From assembly GCF_030157465.1 (NCBI RefSeq), contig NZ_JAOAUU010000167.1, positions 18,906-82,905 on the forward strand: a DNA stretch of 64,000 nucleotides. Reading direction: 5' to 3'. This stretch comes from Zoogloea sp. (GTDB taxonomy: Bacteria; Pseudomonadota; Gammaproteobacteria; Burkholderiales; Rhodocyclaceae). The translations under genes and the position numbers were made by a program. Positions 10,296 to 18,908 of this stretch are shown here, piece by piece (the stretch's first letter is position 1; each line of letters begins with the position of its first letter). The notes under the pieces are model-generated. The model had not been told where the DNA came from and made no database searches. It saw only the letters and a list, made by a program, of their open reading frames with translations.

Positions 10296-11237
10296 TCAGC
10301 CGATCAGCATGTGTCCGGCCATGCGGACGATGAGCCCGACCACGGCGCCGCAGGCGGCCGGCTTCCAGACATCGGCGACGCGCCGACCGGCGGAGAGCAG
10401 CACGGCAACGCCGGGGAGATCGAGGGGGTGGATCAGCAGGCCGGCGCTGGCGCCGTTGAGGGTGGCTGGGGTGGCCGTGCCGGCACGCAGCATTTCGTCC
10501 ATGACACCCATCATCGCGGTGCCGCCTGCCAGGAATTTGGTGAGGGTAGGCAGGATCAGCGCCGGGTCGGCGCCGACGGCCAGCAGCAGCGGAGCGAGCA
10601 GGGCTGTCAGCGCGTCCAGGGCACCGAGCCGGCGCAGGGCCAGCACCACGGTGAGCGACAGGACCAGCATGGGAATGGAGCCGACGGCGATCTTGAAGGC
10701 TTCGGCGCCGGCCCGGTTGATCACGTCGAGCACGCCCTTGGCGTTTTCTGCCACCGGGTGGTGGAGGGTTTCGTCCACCGTGTGTTCGATGGCGGAGAGC
10801 GTGCGCCCGAAGATGTAATACGTGGCGGCTGCGGCGACCAGCCCACCGACGATCGACCAGCCGAGGACGATGCCGAAGTGCAGGCCCATGGCCGCCATCG
10901 GCATCGAGACGTTGGCCTGGGCCATGGCCATCACCATGGCCAGCGTGGCGGCAATGTGGCGGCTCGAGGCGCCGCGCTGGTCCATCATGGCCAGCGTGGC
11001 CACTGGCGCGGCAAAGCTCACGAAGTTGATCTGCAGTGCGGCGAAGCCGCCGAGGCCGGTGAGGCCCAGCGGGCGCAGAACCGGGGCGAGGCGGGCAACC
11101 ACCCAGTCGAGCACGCCGCGGGCTTCGAGCAGGCGCATCAGCGACAGCATGACGACCATCACCGGCAGCAGCACAAAAAACGATAGCTCGACCGCTGAAC
11201 GGCCGGCTCGCAGGATTACGTCGATCAACAAGTCCAT
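10296..11237 (-). CDS. Nucleoside-recognition (Gate) domain membrane protein
   Basis: A polytopic membrane protein of about 313 residues with the Gate/nucleoside-recognition fold seen in YjiH and spore-maturation-like proteins: two similar halves, each with a helix hairpin (SFFVLLPVMVVMLSLMRLL and VGSIPMLVLSLTVVLALRRL). Conserved segments are LQINFVSFAAPVATLAMMDQRG and GGTAMMGVMDEM. I prefer the ATG at 11237 (MDLLIDVILRAG) because the extra 20 residues from the GTG at 11297 are not family-like. The transported substrate is unknown; placement next to a purine-analogue importer is suggestive but not proof. Confidence 0.75.
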   Translation of the reverse strand: MDLLIDVILRAGRSAVELSFFVLLPVMVVMLSLMRLLEARGVLDWVVARLAPVLRPLGLTGLGGFAALQINFVSFAAPVATLAMMDQRGASSRHIAATLAMVMAMAQANVSMPMAAMGLHFGIVLGWSIVGGLVAAAATYYIFGRTLSAIEHTVDETLHHPVAENAKGVLDVINRAGAEAFKIAVGSIPMLVLSLTVVLALRRLGALDALTALLAPLLLAVGADPALILPTLTKFLAGGTAMMGVMDEMLRAGTATPATLNGASAGLLIHPLDLPGVAVLLSAGRRVADVWKPAACGAVVGLIVRMAGHMLIG

Positions 11238-11326
11238 GGGAGGCTTACTGCAGATGAGGCAAGGGCTCCGATTATCAGTGCCCTTGCGGGTGGTCACAAA
11301 CTGGGGGGTTACCTGACCGGTATGGG

Positions 11327-12061
11327 CTACCTGAGCAGCGGGGCCAGCAGGGGCAGCAGCCAGGGCAGGGTGAGGGCGGTGAACAGGCCGTTGATGCCCA
11401 TCGCCAGCGCGGCAAACGCGCCGGTTTGTTCGCTGAGTTGAAAGGCCCGGGCGGTGCCGATGCCGTGGGAGGCGAGCCCCATGGCAAAGCCGACGCTGGC
11501 TTCATCCTTCACGCCGAGGCACCGAAGGATGCCGGTGGCGAATATGGCACCGAAGATTCCGGTGAGGATGACGAACACCGCCGTGAGCGATGCCAGCCCG
11601 CCGAGGCGTTCGGCAATGCCCATTGCGATGGGGGTGGTGACTGACTTGGGGGCCAGTGAGGCCAGGGTCGGGGCGCTTGCGCCCAGCCATGCGCCGATGG
11701 CATAGGCCGACAGCCCCGCGACGAGGGAACCGACCACGAGCGCGACGATGAGCGGCCCGCTCATGGCGAGGAGCCGCTTGAGCTGGGCGTGCAGTGGCAC
11801 GGCGAGGGCGACGGTGGTCGGCCCGAGCAGGAAATGCACGAACTGGGCGCCGTCGAAATAGCGCTGGTAGGGCGTGCCGGTGGCCAGCAGCAGGGCGACC
11901 AGGATGCTCACCGAGATCAGCACCGGATTGACTGCCGGATGCCCGCCGGACTTGCGGTGCAGGAATACGGCCAGCAGGTAGATCGCCAGGGTGAGGGTCA
12001 GCCACAGCAGGGGCTGGGCGGAGAGGTAAACCCAGATTTCCGTCATGCTGTCGGGCGTCAT
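11327..12061 (-). CDS. LrgB/CidB-family membrane protein
   Basis: A 244-residue LrgB-family protein with about seven or eight membrane helices. PVLISVSILVALLLATGTPYQRYFDGAQ and FLLGPTTVALAVPLHAQ are typical, as is the C-terminal ASHGIGTARAFQ. With its small partner LrgA it forms the holin/antiholin-like or pyruvate/glycolate-transport module known from Staphylococcus CidAB/LrgAB and plant PLGG1. Its start codon overlaps the lrgA-like stop (ATGA), indicating translational coupling. Confidence 0.88.
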   Translation of the reverse strand: MTPDSMTEIWVYLSAQPLLWLTLTLAIYLLAVFLHRKSGGHPAVNPVLISVSILVALLLATGTPYQRYFDGAQFVHFLLGPTTVALAVPLHAQLKRLLAMSGPLIVALVVGSLVAGLSAYAIGAWLGASAPTLASLAPKSVTTPIAMGIAERLGGLASLTAVFVILTGIFGAIFATGILRCLGVKDEASVGFAMGLASHGIGTARAFQLSEQTGAFAALAMGINGLFTALTLPWLLPLLAPLLR

Positions 12062-12408
12062 TGCGCGTCCTTCTTGTGGCGGGTGAGCCGGTGCAGCGTG
12101 AGGCCGGCGGCAACAATGCCGAGCACGGTGCTGGCCACGAGGGCGATGGCGATCGGCCAGGCTTCATCGGCGAGCCGGCCCACGTGGAGCATGACACCGG
12201 TGCCGGCCGGCACGAACATCAGCGAGAGGTTCTGCAGCAGGGTGCCCGATGTATGGCGCAGGGGCTCGCCCGGCCCCCGGCGGATGATCAGCCAGACGAG
12301 CAGGAGCGCCATGCCGATGACCGGGCCGGGAACCGGCAGGTGAAGGGCAACGCGCAGGGCTTCGCCGGCGAGCTGGAAAGCGAGGAGGGTGGCGAGAGCG
12401 GCAATCAT
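12058..12408 (-). CDS. CidA/LrgA-family holin-like protein
   Basis: A small four-helix membrane protein (116 residues from the ATG at 12408, or 130 from a TTG at 12450 in the ORF track). PVPGPVIGMALLLVWLI and LFVPAGTGVMLHVG are the conserved CidA/LrgA blocks. I chose the ATG because the first helix starts immediately after it; the TTG extension is Pro/Arg-rich and unlike the family. It is the first gene of the pair with LrgB, and their stop and start overlap by four bases. Confidence 0.82.
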   Translation of the reverse strand: MIAALATLLAFQLAGEALRVALHLPVPGPVIGMALLLVWLIIRRGPGEPLRHTSGTLLQNLSLMFVPAGTGVMLHVGRLADEAWPIAIALVASTVLGIVAAGLTLHRLTRHKKDAQ

Positions 12409-12470
12409 GGCTGGCGCTGGGTTTTGGGGGCGGGAAGCGAATGGTCTCAAAAAACCTTCACAAAGAAAAA

Positions 12471-12491
12471 GAGCCGCGCGAGGCGCGGCTC
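12471..12491 (-). terminator. Terminator of the first TRAP receptor gene
   Basis: GAGCCGCGC-GAG-GCGCGGCTC; read on the minus strand it is followed by TTTTTC. It sits just past the stop of the upstream TRAP gene and insulates it from lrgAB. Confidence 0.8.
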
Positions 12492-12513
12492 TTCGGTGCC
12501 GGGGCTGACGGGC

Positions 12514-13617
12514 TTATTTCTTGGCGGCCTTGGCGTTGCGGTTTGCCTGTTGCATGAAGTTGTCGTAGCGGTTTTCGGCTACGGCGAACCATTGCAGCTG
12601 GTCTTCGCGGAATTTCTTCCAGGGTTCGTAGATCTTCTTGAACTTGGGGTTCTTGGCCGCGGTTTCTTCGTAGAGCTCATGGGCGGCCTTGTAGGCGGCA
12701 GCCATGACGTCGTTCGGGAAGGGGCGCAGCTGGGTGCCGGACCCGACGAGTTGCTTGAGGGCGTTCGGGTTTTTGGCGTCGTAGCGGGCCTGCATTTCGG
12801 CGTGGGCGTAGAGGCAGGCATCTTCCAGGATGGTCTGGTATTCCTTCGGGAGGGAGGCCCACTGCTTCTGGTTTACATACAGGGAGATCTGCGGGCCGCC
12901 TTCCCAGAAACCCGGGTAGTAGTAGTACTTGGCAACCTTATTGAAGCCGAGCTTCTGGTCGTCGTAGGGGCCGATCCATTCGGCGGCGTCGATGGTGCCT
13001 TTTTCGAGCGCCGGGTAAATGTCGCCGCCCGGAATTTGCTGGGGCACGACGCCGAGTTTGGCGAGCACCTGCCCGGCAAAGCCGCCGCAGCGGAACTTGA
13101 GGCCCTGCAGGTCTTCAACGGTCTTGATTTCCTTGCGGAACCAGCCGCCCATCTGGGCGCCCGTATTTCCGCAGGGGATGTTGTAGATGTTGTATTCCTT
13201 GAAGAACTCGCGGAACAGCTCGAGGCCGCCGCCGTCCATCATCCAGGCCGTTTGCTGGCGGCTGTTGAGGCCGAACGGAATGGCGGTGTCGAGAGCGAAG
13301 GTGGGATCTTTGCCGACAAAATAGTAGGAGCAGGTGTGGCCGCATTCGACGGTGCCATCCTTGACGGCATCCATCACGCCGGGGCCCGGAACGATTTCAC
13401 CAGCCGCGAAGACCTGGATCTGGAACTTGCCGCCCGTGGCTGCGGCTACGCGCTTGGCTACCACGTCGGCGCCGCCGAAGATGGTGTCGAGGCTCTTCGG
13501 GAAGCTCGAGGCCAGGCGCCATTTGATGGTCGGCAACTCGGCTGCAAGTGCAGGTGCTGCAACAACTCCGGCAGCAACGCCGGCGCTGGCTTTTTTCAGA
13601 AATGAACGTCGTTCCAC
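12514..13617 (-). CDS. TRAP transporter solute receptor, TakP/DctP family (copy 1)
   Basis: A 367-residue periplasmic solute-binding protein of the TakP type (alpha-keto acid / lactate receptors). The N-terminus MERRSFLKKASAG is a twin-arginine signal ending near APALAAE. Family blocks include IKWRLASSFPKSLDTIFGG, VECGHTCSYYFVGKDP and GGWFRKEIKTVEDLQGLKF. It is a close paralogue of the next gene, with blocks collinear along the full length and different mostly by conservative changes. Neither has DctQ/DctM membrane subunits beside it, so the receptor must use a permease encoded elsewhere. Confidence 0.9.
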   Translation of the reverse strand: MERRSFLKKASAGVAAGVVAAPALAAELPTIKWRLASSFPKSLDTIFGGADVVAKRVAAATGGKFQIQVFAAGEIVPGPGVMDAVKDGTVECGHTCSYYFVGKDPTFALDTAIPFGLNSRQQTAWMMDGGGLELFREFFKEYNIYNIPCGNTGAQMGGWFRKEIKTVEDLQGLKFRCGGFAGQVLAKLGVVPQQIPGGDIYPALEKGTIDAAEWIGPYDDQKLGFNKVAKYYYYPGFWEGGPQISLYVNQKQWASLPKEYQTILEDACLYAHAEMQARYDAKNPNALKQLVGSGTQLRPFPNDVMAAAYKAAHELYEETAAKNPKFKKIYEPWKKFREDQLQWFAVAENRYDNFMQQANRNAKAAKK

Positions 13618-13783
13618 TTTGTCTCCTTTTTATTGCGCTGCGAAAGTTGAATCGATTATTGATGAGGCCCGGGGAGCCCTGACATTACGGAAAACCCTAT
13701 GCTGCTTTGCGGAAAAAACGATGCTTGATACGGGTGCTCATGCCGGTCCCGCCGGGGTTTGCCCGGCGGGGCTGTTTCGATGA

Positions 13784-14887
13784 TTACTTCTTGGCGCGTG
13801 CGGCGTTGTGGCGTGCGGCCTGCATGAAGTTGTCGAAGCGGTTTTCGGCCACGGCAAACCATTGCAGTTCTTCGTCGCGGAATTTTCTCCAGTGATCGTA
13901 AATCTTCTTGAACTTCGCGTTCTTGGCCGCGGTTTCTTCGTAGATTTCGTTGCTGGCCTTGTAGGCTGCGTTCATCACGTCATTGGGGAAGGGGCGCAGT
14001 TGGGTGCCGGCGCCGATCAGCTGCTTGAGTGCCGTGGGGTTGCGTGCATCGTAACGGGCCTGCATTTCGGCGTGGGCATACAGGCAGGCGTCTTCCAGGA
14101 TGGTCTGGTATTCCTTGGGCAGCTCGGCAAACTTCTTGGCGTTGATGTACATGGAGAGCTGGGCGCCGCCTTCCCAGAAACCCGGGTAGTAGTAGAACTT
14201 GGCGACGCGGTTGAAGCCGAGCTTCTGGTCGTCGTAGGGCGAGACCCATTCGGCGGCGTCGATGGTGCCTTTTTCGAGCGAGGGGTAAATGTCGCCCGCG
14301 GGGATTTGCTGAGGAACGACGCCTAGCTTGGCGAGCACCTGACCGGCAAAGCCGCCGATACGGAACTTGAGGCCCCTGAGGTCTTCAACGGTCTTGATCT
14401 CCTTGCGGAACCAGCCGCCCATCTGGGTGCCGGTGTTGCCACAGGGAATGTTGTAGATGTTGTAATCCTTGAGGAATTCGCGCATCAGCTCAAGTCCGCC
14501 GCCGCTCAGCAGCCAGGCGCTGTGCTGGCGGCTGTTGAGGCCGAAGGGGATGGCGGTATCGAAGGCGAAGGTGGGATCCTTGCCGATGAAGTAGTAGGAC
14601 GCCGTATGGCCGCATTCGACGGTGCCGTCCTTGACCGCATCGAGCACGCCGGGGCTGGGTACGATCTCGCCGGCGGCGAAGAGGCTGATCTGGAATTTGC
14701 CGCCTGTGGCTGCAGCCACGCGCTTGGCGACGGTTTCGGAGGCGCCGAAGATGGCGTCCAGGGTTTTCGGGAAGCTTGAAGCCAGACGCCACTTGATGGT
14801 GGGCAGTTCGCTGGCCAGGGCCGGAGCGGCCGCGGCGCCAACGGCAATACCAGCGCCGGCCTGTTTCAGGAAGGAACGCCTTTCCAT
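13784..14887 (-). CDS. TRAP transporter solute receptor, TakP/DctP family (copy 2)
   Basis: A 367-residue twin of the adjacent receptor, exactly the same length, with a Tat signal MERRSFLKQAGAG and the same order of blocks (IKWRLASSFPKTLDAIFG, YYFIGKDPTFAFDTAIPFG). The ORF track runs it together with upstream sequence; the true start is the ATG at 14887, where the Tat signal begins, behind a purine-rich AAGAGGAAAC. Differences from copy 1 fall partly in likely ligand-facing stretches (HSAWLLSGG versus QTAWMMDGG), consistent with duplication followed by ligand divergence. Confidence 0.9.
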   Translation of the reverse strand: MERRSFLKQAGAGIAVGAAAAPALASELPTIKWRLASSFPKTLDAIFGASETVAKRVAAATGGKFQISLFAAGEIVPSPGVLDAVKDGTVECGHTASYYFIGKDPTFAFDTAIPFGLNSRQHSAWLLSGGGLELMREFLKDYNIYNIPCGNTGTQMGGWFRKEIKTVEDLRGLKFRIGGFAGQVLAKLGVVPQQIPAGDIYPSLEKGTIDAAEWVSPYDDQKLGFNRVAKFYYYPGFWEGGAQLSMYINAKKFAELPKEYQTILEDACLYAHAEMQARYDARNPTALKQLIGAGTQLRPFPNDVMNAAYKASNEIYEETAAKNAKFKKIYDHWRKFRDEELQWFAVAENRFDNFMQAARHNAARAKK

Positions 14888-14952
14888 GATGTTTCCTCTT
14901 CTTTCTGTTTGACGAACGGTAAAGCGAATCATTCGGGCTGGATCCGCCGGGC

Positions 14953-16293
14953 TCAGGCGCCGGCGACGGTCATGCGGTCGACGAGAATCGAGCCACAGTG
15001 CTTGGAGCCGCGCACCAGCACATCGGAGCCGATTTCCTGGATGCCCATCAGCATGTCCTTCAGGTTGCCGGCGATGGTGATCTCGTGCACCGGGTACTGG
15101 ATGATGCCGTTTTCGACCCAGAAGCCGGCCGCACCGCGGGAGTAGTCGCCGGTGACGTAATTGACACCGTGGCCGAGCAGCTCGGTGACGAGCAGGCCGC
15201 GGTCCATCTGTTTGAGCAGGCCGTTGAGATCGTGCTGGCCGGGCTTGACCAGCAGGTTGTGGCTGCCGCCGGCATTGCCGGTGGTCGTCATGCCGAGCTT
15301 GCGGGCCGAGTAGGTGCTGAGGAAATACCCCTGCAGCACGCCGTCGATGATGATCTCGCGGTCTTTCGTGGCCACGCCGTCGTCGTCGAAGGGGCTGCTG
15401 GCGAAGGCCTTGGCCAGATGCGGACGTTCGGAAATCTGGATGTGCGGGCGGAAAACCGGCTTGCCCAGGCTGTCCATCAGGAAGGTGGATTTGCGGTACA
15501 GGGCGCCGCCGCTGACCGCATGCACGAACGCGCCGATCAGGCCTGCAGCCAGCGGGGCTTCGAAAAGCACCGGCACTTCGCAGGTGGGAATCTGCCGGGC
15601 GCCGAGGCGGGCCAGGGCGCGACGGGCGGCAAAGGTGCCGATTTCGTCGGCGGGGGCCAGTTCGGAGGGGTCGCGCTTGGTGGTGTACCAGTCGTCCCGC
15701 TGCATGTCGTCGCCTTCGCCGGCGATCACCGAGCACGACAGGTAGTGCCGCGAGCTGGCGTAGCCGCCCATGAAGCCGAGGCTGTTGGCCGAGATGAAGT
15801 GGGATTCCTGCATCGAGATGCTGGCCCCTTCCGAGTTGCGGATCTCGGGGCTTACCGCAAAGGCTGCCTGCTCGCAGCGACGGGCGATTTCGATGGCTTC
15901 CTCGACCGGGATTTTCCACGGGTGGTACAGATCGAAATCGGGGAACTCCCTGGCCAGCAGCGCTTCGTCGGGCAGGCCGGCGGCGGGGTCGGGGGCGGTG
16001 AAGCGGGCGATCGACACGGCTGCGTCGACGGTGGCCTTGAGGGCGTTTTTCGAGAAATCGGAAGTGCTGGCGTAGCCGCGCTTCTGGCCGTCGTAGATGG
16101 TGACGCCAACGCCCTTGTCGCGGTTGTATTCGATGGTGTCCACCTCGTCGCGGCGGACGCTGACGGACTGGCCGAAGCCCTCGGAGACATCGACCTCGCA
16201 GGATGTCGCGCCGCGCTTTCTGGCGAAATTGAGAATGTCCTCGGCGATGGTCTTGAGTTTGTCCTGAGTGAAGCTAAAACGGGTGTCGGCCAT
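14953..16293 (-). CDS. pmbA: PmbA/TldE metalloprotease subunit
   Basis: A 446-residue PmbA (TldE) protein, partner of TldD in the heterodimeric protease that processes microcin B17 and CcdA; it does not itself carry the zinc motif. VDVSEGFGQSVSVRRDEVDTIEYN near the N-terminus and TTGNAGGSHNLLVKPG near residue 340 are family markers. The ATG at 16293 (MADTRFSF) gives the expected length; the ORF-track start runs back through the divergent darP region. Its 5' end faces darP, as in several proteobacteria. Confidence 0.94.
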   Translation of the reverse strand: MADTRFSFTQDKLKTIAEDILNFARKRGATSCEVDVSEGFGQSVSVRRDEVDTIEYNRDKGVGVTIYDGQKRGYASTSDFSKNALKATVDAAVSIARFTAPDPAAGLPDEALLAREFPDFDLYHPWKIPVEEAIEIARRCEQAAFAVSPEIRNSEGASISMQESHFISANSLGFMGGYASSRHYLSCSVIAGEGDDMQRDDWYTTKRDPSELAPADEIGTFAARRALARLGARQIPTCEVPVLFEAPLAAGLIGAFVHAVSGGALYRKSTFLMDSLGKPVFRPHIQISERPHLAKAFASSPFDDDGVATKDREIIIDGVLQGYFLSTYSARKLGMTTTGNAGGSHNLLVKPGQHDLNGLLKQMDRGLLVTELLGHGVNYVTGDYSRGAAGFWVENGIIQYPVHEITIAGNLKDMLMGIQEIGSDVLVRGSKHCGSILVDRMTVAGA

Positions 16294-16323
16294 GGCTTTC
16301 CGGGTTGAGGCTGGGCTAAAGGC

Positions 16324-16329
16324 TATAAT
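16324..16329 (+). promoter_or_regulatory. Candidate -10 element for darP-mog
   Basis: A perfect TATAAT, 31 bases before the darP ATG and just beyond the pmbA start. No well-spaced -35 hexamer is evident, so this is a partial call. Confidence 0.35.
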
Positions 16330-16360
16330 CTTACCCTCACAGAGCACTTCACGCGCCCAG

Positions 16361-16927
16361 ATGGCCAAGCACAAATACTCCCCAGACGAAGAATACGATG
16401 GTCCCAGCAAGTCGCAACTCAAGCGCGACAGCACCGCCCTGCAGGATCTCGGCCGCGAACTGGCCGAACTTGGCAAGGAGCGGCTGGCCAAGGTGCCCAT
16501 CGACGAGGATCTTCGCGATGCGGTCAAGGATTACCAGCGTTTCACAGCCCACGAGGCCAAGCGCCGACAACTTCAGTACATCGGCAAGTTGATGCGCAAC
16601 GTCGATCCCGAACCGGTTCGCGCTGCGCTGGACGCCTTCAAGGGTGTTTCGGCGGTCGAGACGGCCAGGATGCACAAGCTCGAGGCCCTGCGCACCAAAC
16701 TGATCGAAGACGAGAAGACGCTGCACGGCATCGCCGAAGCCCATCCGGGCGTCGACCTGCAACAGCTTCGCGTGCTGCGTCGCAACGCGATCAAGGAAAA
16801 AGAAGCCAACAAGCCGCCGCGCGCCTATCGCGAATTGTTCCGCGTGCTGCGCGAACTGGAGGAAGGCGGCGCCGCAGCGGGTTCCGGGGCCTTCGACGAG
16901 GAAGACGAAGCTGGGGACGAGGCATGA
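16361..16927 (+). CDS. darP: Ribosome biogenesis factor DarP (YjgA, DUF615)
   Basis: A 188-residue, highly charged helical protein of the DUF615/YjgA family, which associates with late 50S precursors and promotes peptidyl-transferase-centre maturation. SKSQLKRDSTALQDLGRELAEL and LRRNAIKEKEANKPPRAYRELF are the family's two conserved ends. The C-terminus is an acidic Glu/Asp tail. The start MAKHKYSPDEE at 16361 was chosen over the ORF-track extension, which overlaps pmbA. It overlaps mog by four bases (ATGA). Confidence 0.9.
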   Translation: MAKHKYSPDEEYDGPSKSQLKRDSTALQDLGRELAELGKERLAKVPIDEDLRDAVKDYQRFTAHEAKRRQLQYIGKLMRNVDPEPVRAALDAFKGVSAVETARMHKLEALRTKLIEDEKTLHGIAEAHPGVDLQQLRVLRRNAIKEKEANKPPRAYRELFRVLRELEEGGAAAGSGAFDEEDEAGDEA

Positions 16928-17511
16928 GCGAAACCCTGAGGATCGGCCTTGTTTCCATCAGCGACCGCGCTTCCAGCGGCGTGTATGAAGACAAGGGCAT
17001 TCCGGCCCTGCAGGCGTGGTTCGGCAAGGCCCTGGCGTCGCCGTGGATCATGGAAACCCGCCTGATTCCCGATGAACAGGCGGACATCGAGGCTACGTTG
17101 ATCGAACTGTGCGATGTGGCCGGCTGCAACCTGGTGCTCACCACCGGCGGCACCGGCCCGGCGCCGCGCGACGTGACACCCGAAGCCACGCTGGCCGTGG
17201 CACACAAGGTGATGCCCGGTTTTGGTGAACAGATGCGCCAGATCAGCCTGGCTTTTGTGCCCACCGCGATCCTGTCGCGGCAGGTGGGCGTGATCCGCGG
17301 CCAATCCTTGATCCTCAACCTGCCCGGCCAGCCCAAGGCCATCGCCGAAACGCTGGAAGGCTTGAAGGACGCCGACGGCAATCAGAAGGTGCCCGGCATC
17401 TTTGCCGCCGTGCCTTACTGCATCGACCTCATCGGCGGGCCTTACGTGGAAACGAACGACGCGGTGGTCAAGGCGTTTCGGCCGAAATCGGCGATCCGGA
17501 CTAAGGGCTGA
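16924..17511 (+). CDS. mog: Molybdopterin adenylyltransferase
   Basis: Activates molybdopterin by adenylation before molybdate insertion. The 195-residue product has the MoaB/Mog fold, with LTTGGTGPAPRDVTPEATLAV as the MPT-binding signature, SISDRASSG near the N-terminus and LNLPGQPKAI in the C-terminal part. It is translationally coupled to darP. The nearby msrP product needs the cofactor this enzyme helps make, although the two genes are on opposite strands. Confidence 0.94.
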   Translation: MSETLRIGLVSISDRASSGVYEDKGIPALQAWFGKALASPWIMETRLIPDEQADIEATLIELCDVAGCNLVLTTGGTGPAPRDVTPEATLAVAHKVMPGFGEQMRQISLAFVPTAILSRQVGVIRGQSLILNLPGQPKAIAETLEGLKDADGNQKVPGIFAAVPYCIDLIGGPYVETNDAVVKAFRPKSAIRTKG

Positions 17512-17538
17512 ACTTGAGGAGCGGGCCTGGCCCGCGTG

Positions 17539-18144
17539 TCAGGCCCCGCCGAAAACGGTGTGCAGACCTGCTCTGGCAATCACACCGAGAGCCGCGCAGT
17601 TGAGTGCCACCGTCATCCAGAACACCCGCCGGAATGAAACCTTGCGGGTTTTGTGGCGATACCTGCGCTGCGCCAGCAGCGCCCCCGGCCAACCGCCGAT
17701 CAGTGCAAACAGGTGCAGGGTGTTCTCGGGTGTCCGCCATCTGCCGCTCTCGGCGGAAATTTTGTCCCAGAGGTACATGACGAAGGCGAGGACGCTGGCG
17801 ACGGCGTAAAAGCCGAGCACCGCGAATGGCAATGCGCCGCGTACGCAGGCCGCGGCGAGTGCAAGGACGAAAACCCCGAGCAATACCATCGGCAGCGCGC
17901 TGTCGCCCTGCTGCGCCGCCGCCGCAGGCCTGGCTGCTCCTGCAAAGGCGACATTCCCTGCGCGCGCCCGGCCGTTGGTGTCGAGTTGTAATTCGTAGGT
18001 CAGCAGCACATTTTCGGCTGGCCGCCGGTGGCGCGACGGGAAGGACTTGATATGCACAAAAACCCGCTCACTGCCTCCGTTCGGAGTGATGAAGCCGAAG
18101 CCTTTGTCGTCGTTCCATTGGGTGAGTTTGCCTTGGTAGCGCAT
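17539..18144 (-). CDS. Cold-shock-domain / DUF1294 fusion membrane protein
   Basis: 201 residues. The N-terminal ~65 form a cold-shock (OB-fold) domain with GKLTQWNDDKGFGFITP and VFVHIKSF as RNP1/RNP2-like motifs. A linker leads to a DUF1294 membrane domain with about three helices, whose signature is YLWDKISAESGRWRTPE followed by LIGGWPGALLAQRRYRHKTRKVSF. This CSD-DUF1294 fusion is common in proteobacteria but its role is unknown; a membrane-tethered nucleic-acid binder is the obvious reading. It converges on mog with a 27-base gap. Confidence 0.85.
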   Translation of the reverse strand: MRYQGKLTQWNDDKGFGFITPNGGSERVFVHIKSFPSRHRRPAENVLLTYELQLDTNGRARAGNVAFAGAARPAAAAQQGDSALPMVLLGVFVLALAAACVRGALPFAVLGFYAVASVLAFVMYLWDKISAESGRWRTPENTLHLFALIGGWPGALLAQRRYRHKTRKVSFRRVFWMTVALNCAALGVIARAGLHTVFGGA

Positions 18145-18224
18145 GGGGAGTGATGGACAGGCTGGCTATCCCGGATTTTTTGAACCGCGATTCTAATCGC
18201 ATCCGGGATCTTTCCGTTTTCGTC

Positions 18225-18893
18225 TCACTTCGCGAATATCTTGATCACCTTGCCTTCGAACTTCGGTTTGGGCAGGTAGCCGCCGGCAAGCTGCTTCCGT
18301 CGTTCCTGTTCGCGCCACCAGGCCCGAATTCCGAGCAGCGCCACGGTGATGACCGTATAGACCAGCGGCCAGGTCACGTCCTTCTTTACCAGCCACCAGA
18401 AGTGCACGCAGCCGAGGATCGCGATGGGGTAGATCGCGCGGTGCAGGCTTTGCCAGCGGCGTCCGCCGAGTTTGCGGATGGCGTAGTTGCTGGACGTGAC
18501 GGCCAGCGGAAGCATTAGCATCAGCGCGGCGAAGCCGACGGTGATGAAGGGGCGCTTGATGATGTCCCTGGCAATCGCCTCCCAGTCGAAGAACTGGTCG
18601 AGCCAGACATAGGTGAGCAGATGGCTGACGCCGTAGGCGAAAGTGAACAGGCCGAGCATGCGGCGCAGGCGGATGAGCCAGTGCCAGCCGGTGTATTTGC
18701 GCAGCGGCGTTACGGTGAGGGTGATCAGCAGGAAGCGCAGGGTCCATTCGCCCAGGCTGCGGGTGATCGTCTCGATGGGATTGGCGCCGAGGGTGTCGAG
18801 TTCGAAGCCGCGCCACAACAAAAATGCGGGAATCAGGCAGACGAGGAAGAGCGCGCTCTTGATGGCGGACAGTTGCGGGGAGCTGGGTGTCAT
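18225..18893 (-). CDS. msrQ: MsrQ, haem-binding subunit of the periplasmic Met-sulfoxide reductase
   Basis: A 222-residue inner-membrane b-type cytochrome that passes electrons from the quinone pool to MsrP. About six helices are visible, with His residues at helix ends (FTFAYGVSHLLTYVWLDQ, RRWQSLHRAIYPIAILGCVHFWWLV) as haem ligands. It starts 15 bases after msrP, so the two form a transcription unit in the usual P-Q order. Confidence 0.93.
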   Translation of the reverse strand: MTPSSPQLSAIKSALFLVCLIPAFLLWRGFELDTLGANPIETITRSLGEWTLRFLLITLTVTPLRKYTGWHWLIRLRRMLGLFTFAYGVSHLLTYVWLDQFFDWEAIARDIIKRPFITVGFAALMLMLPLAVTSSNYAIRKLGGRRWQSLHRAIYPIAILGCVHFWWLVKKDVTWPLVYTVITVALLGIRAWWREQERRKQLAGGYLPKPKFEGKVIKIFAK

Positions 18894-18908
18894 GGCAGGG
18901 GCGGGTAA

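Noticed and set aside
13784-15919. 711-residue frame fusing pmbA-antiframe to TRAP receptor 2
   Set aside because: The Tat signal MERRSFLKQ marks the real start at 14887; the extension overlaps pmbA in a wrong frame.
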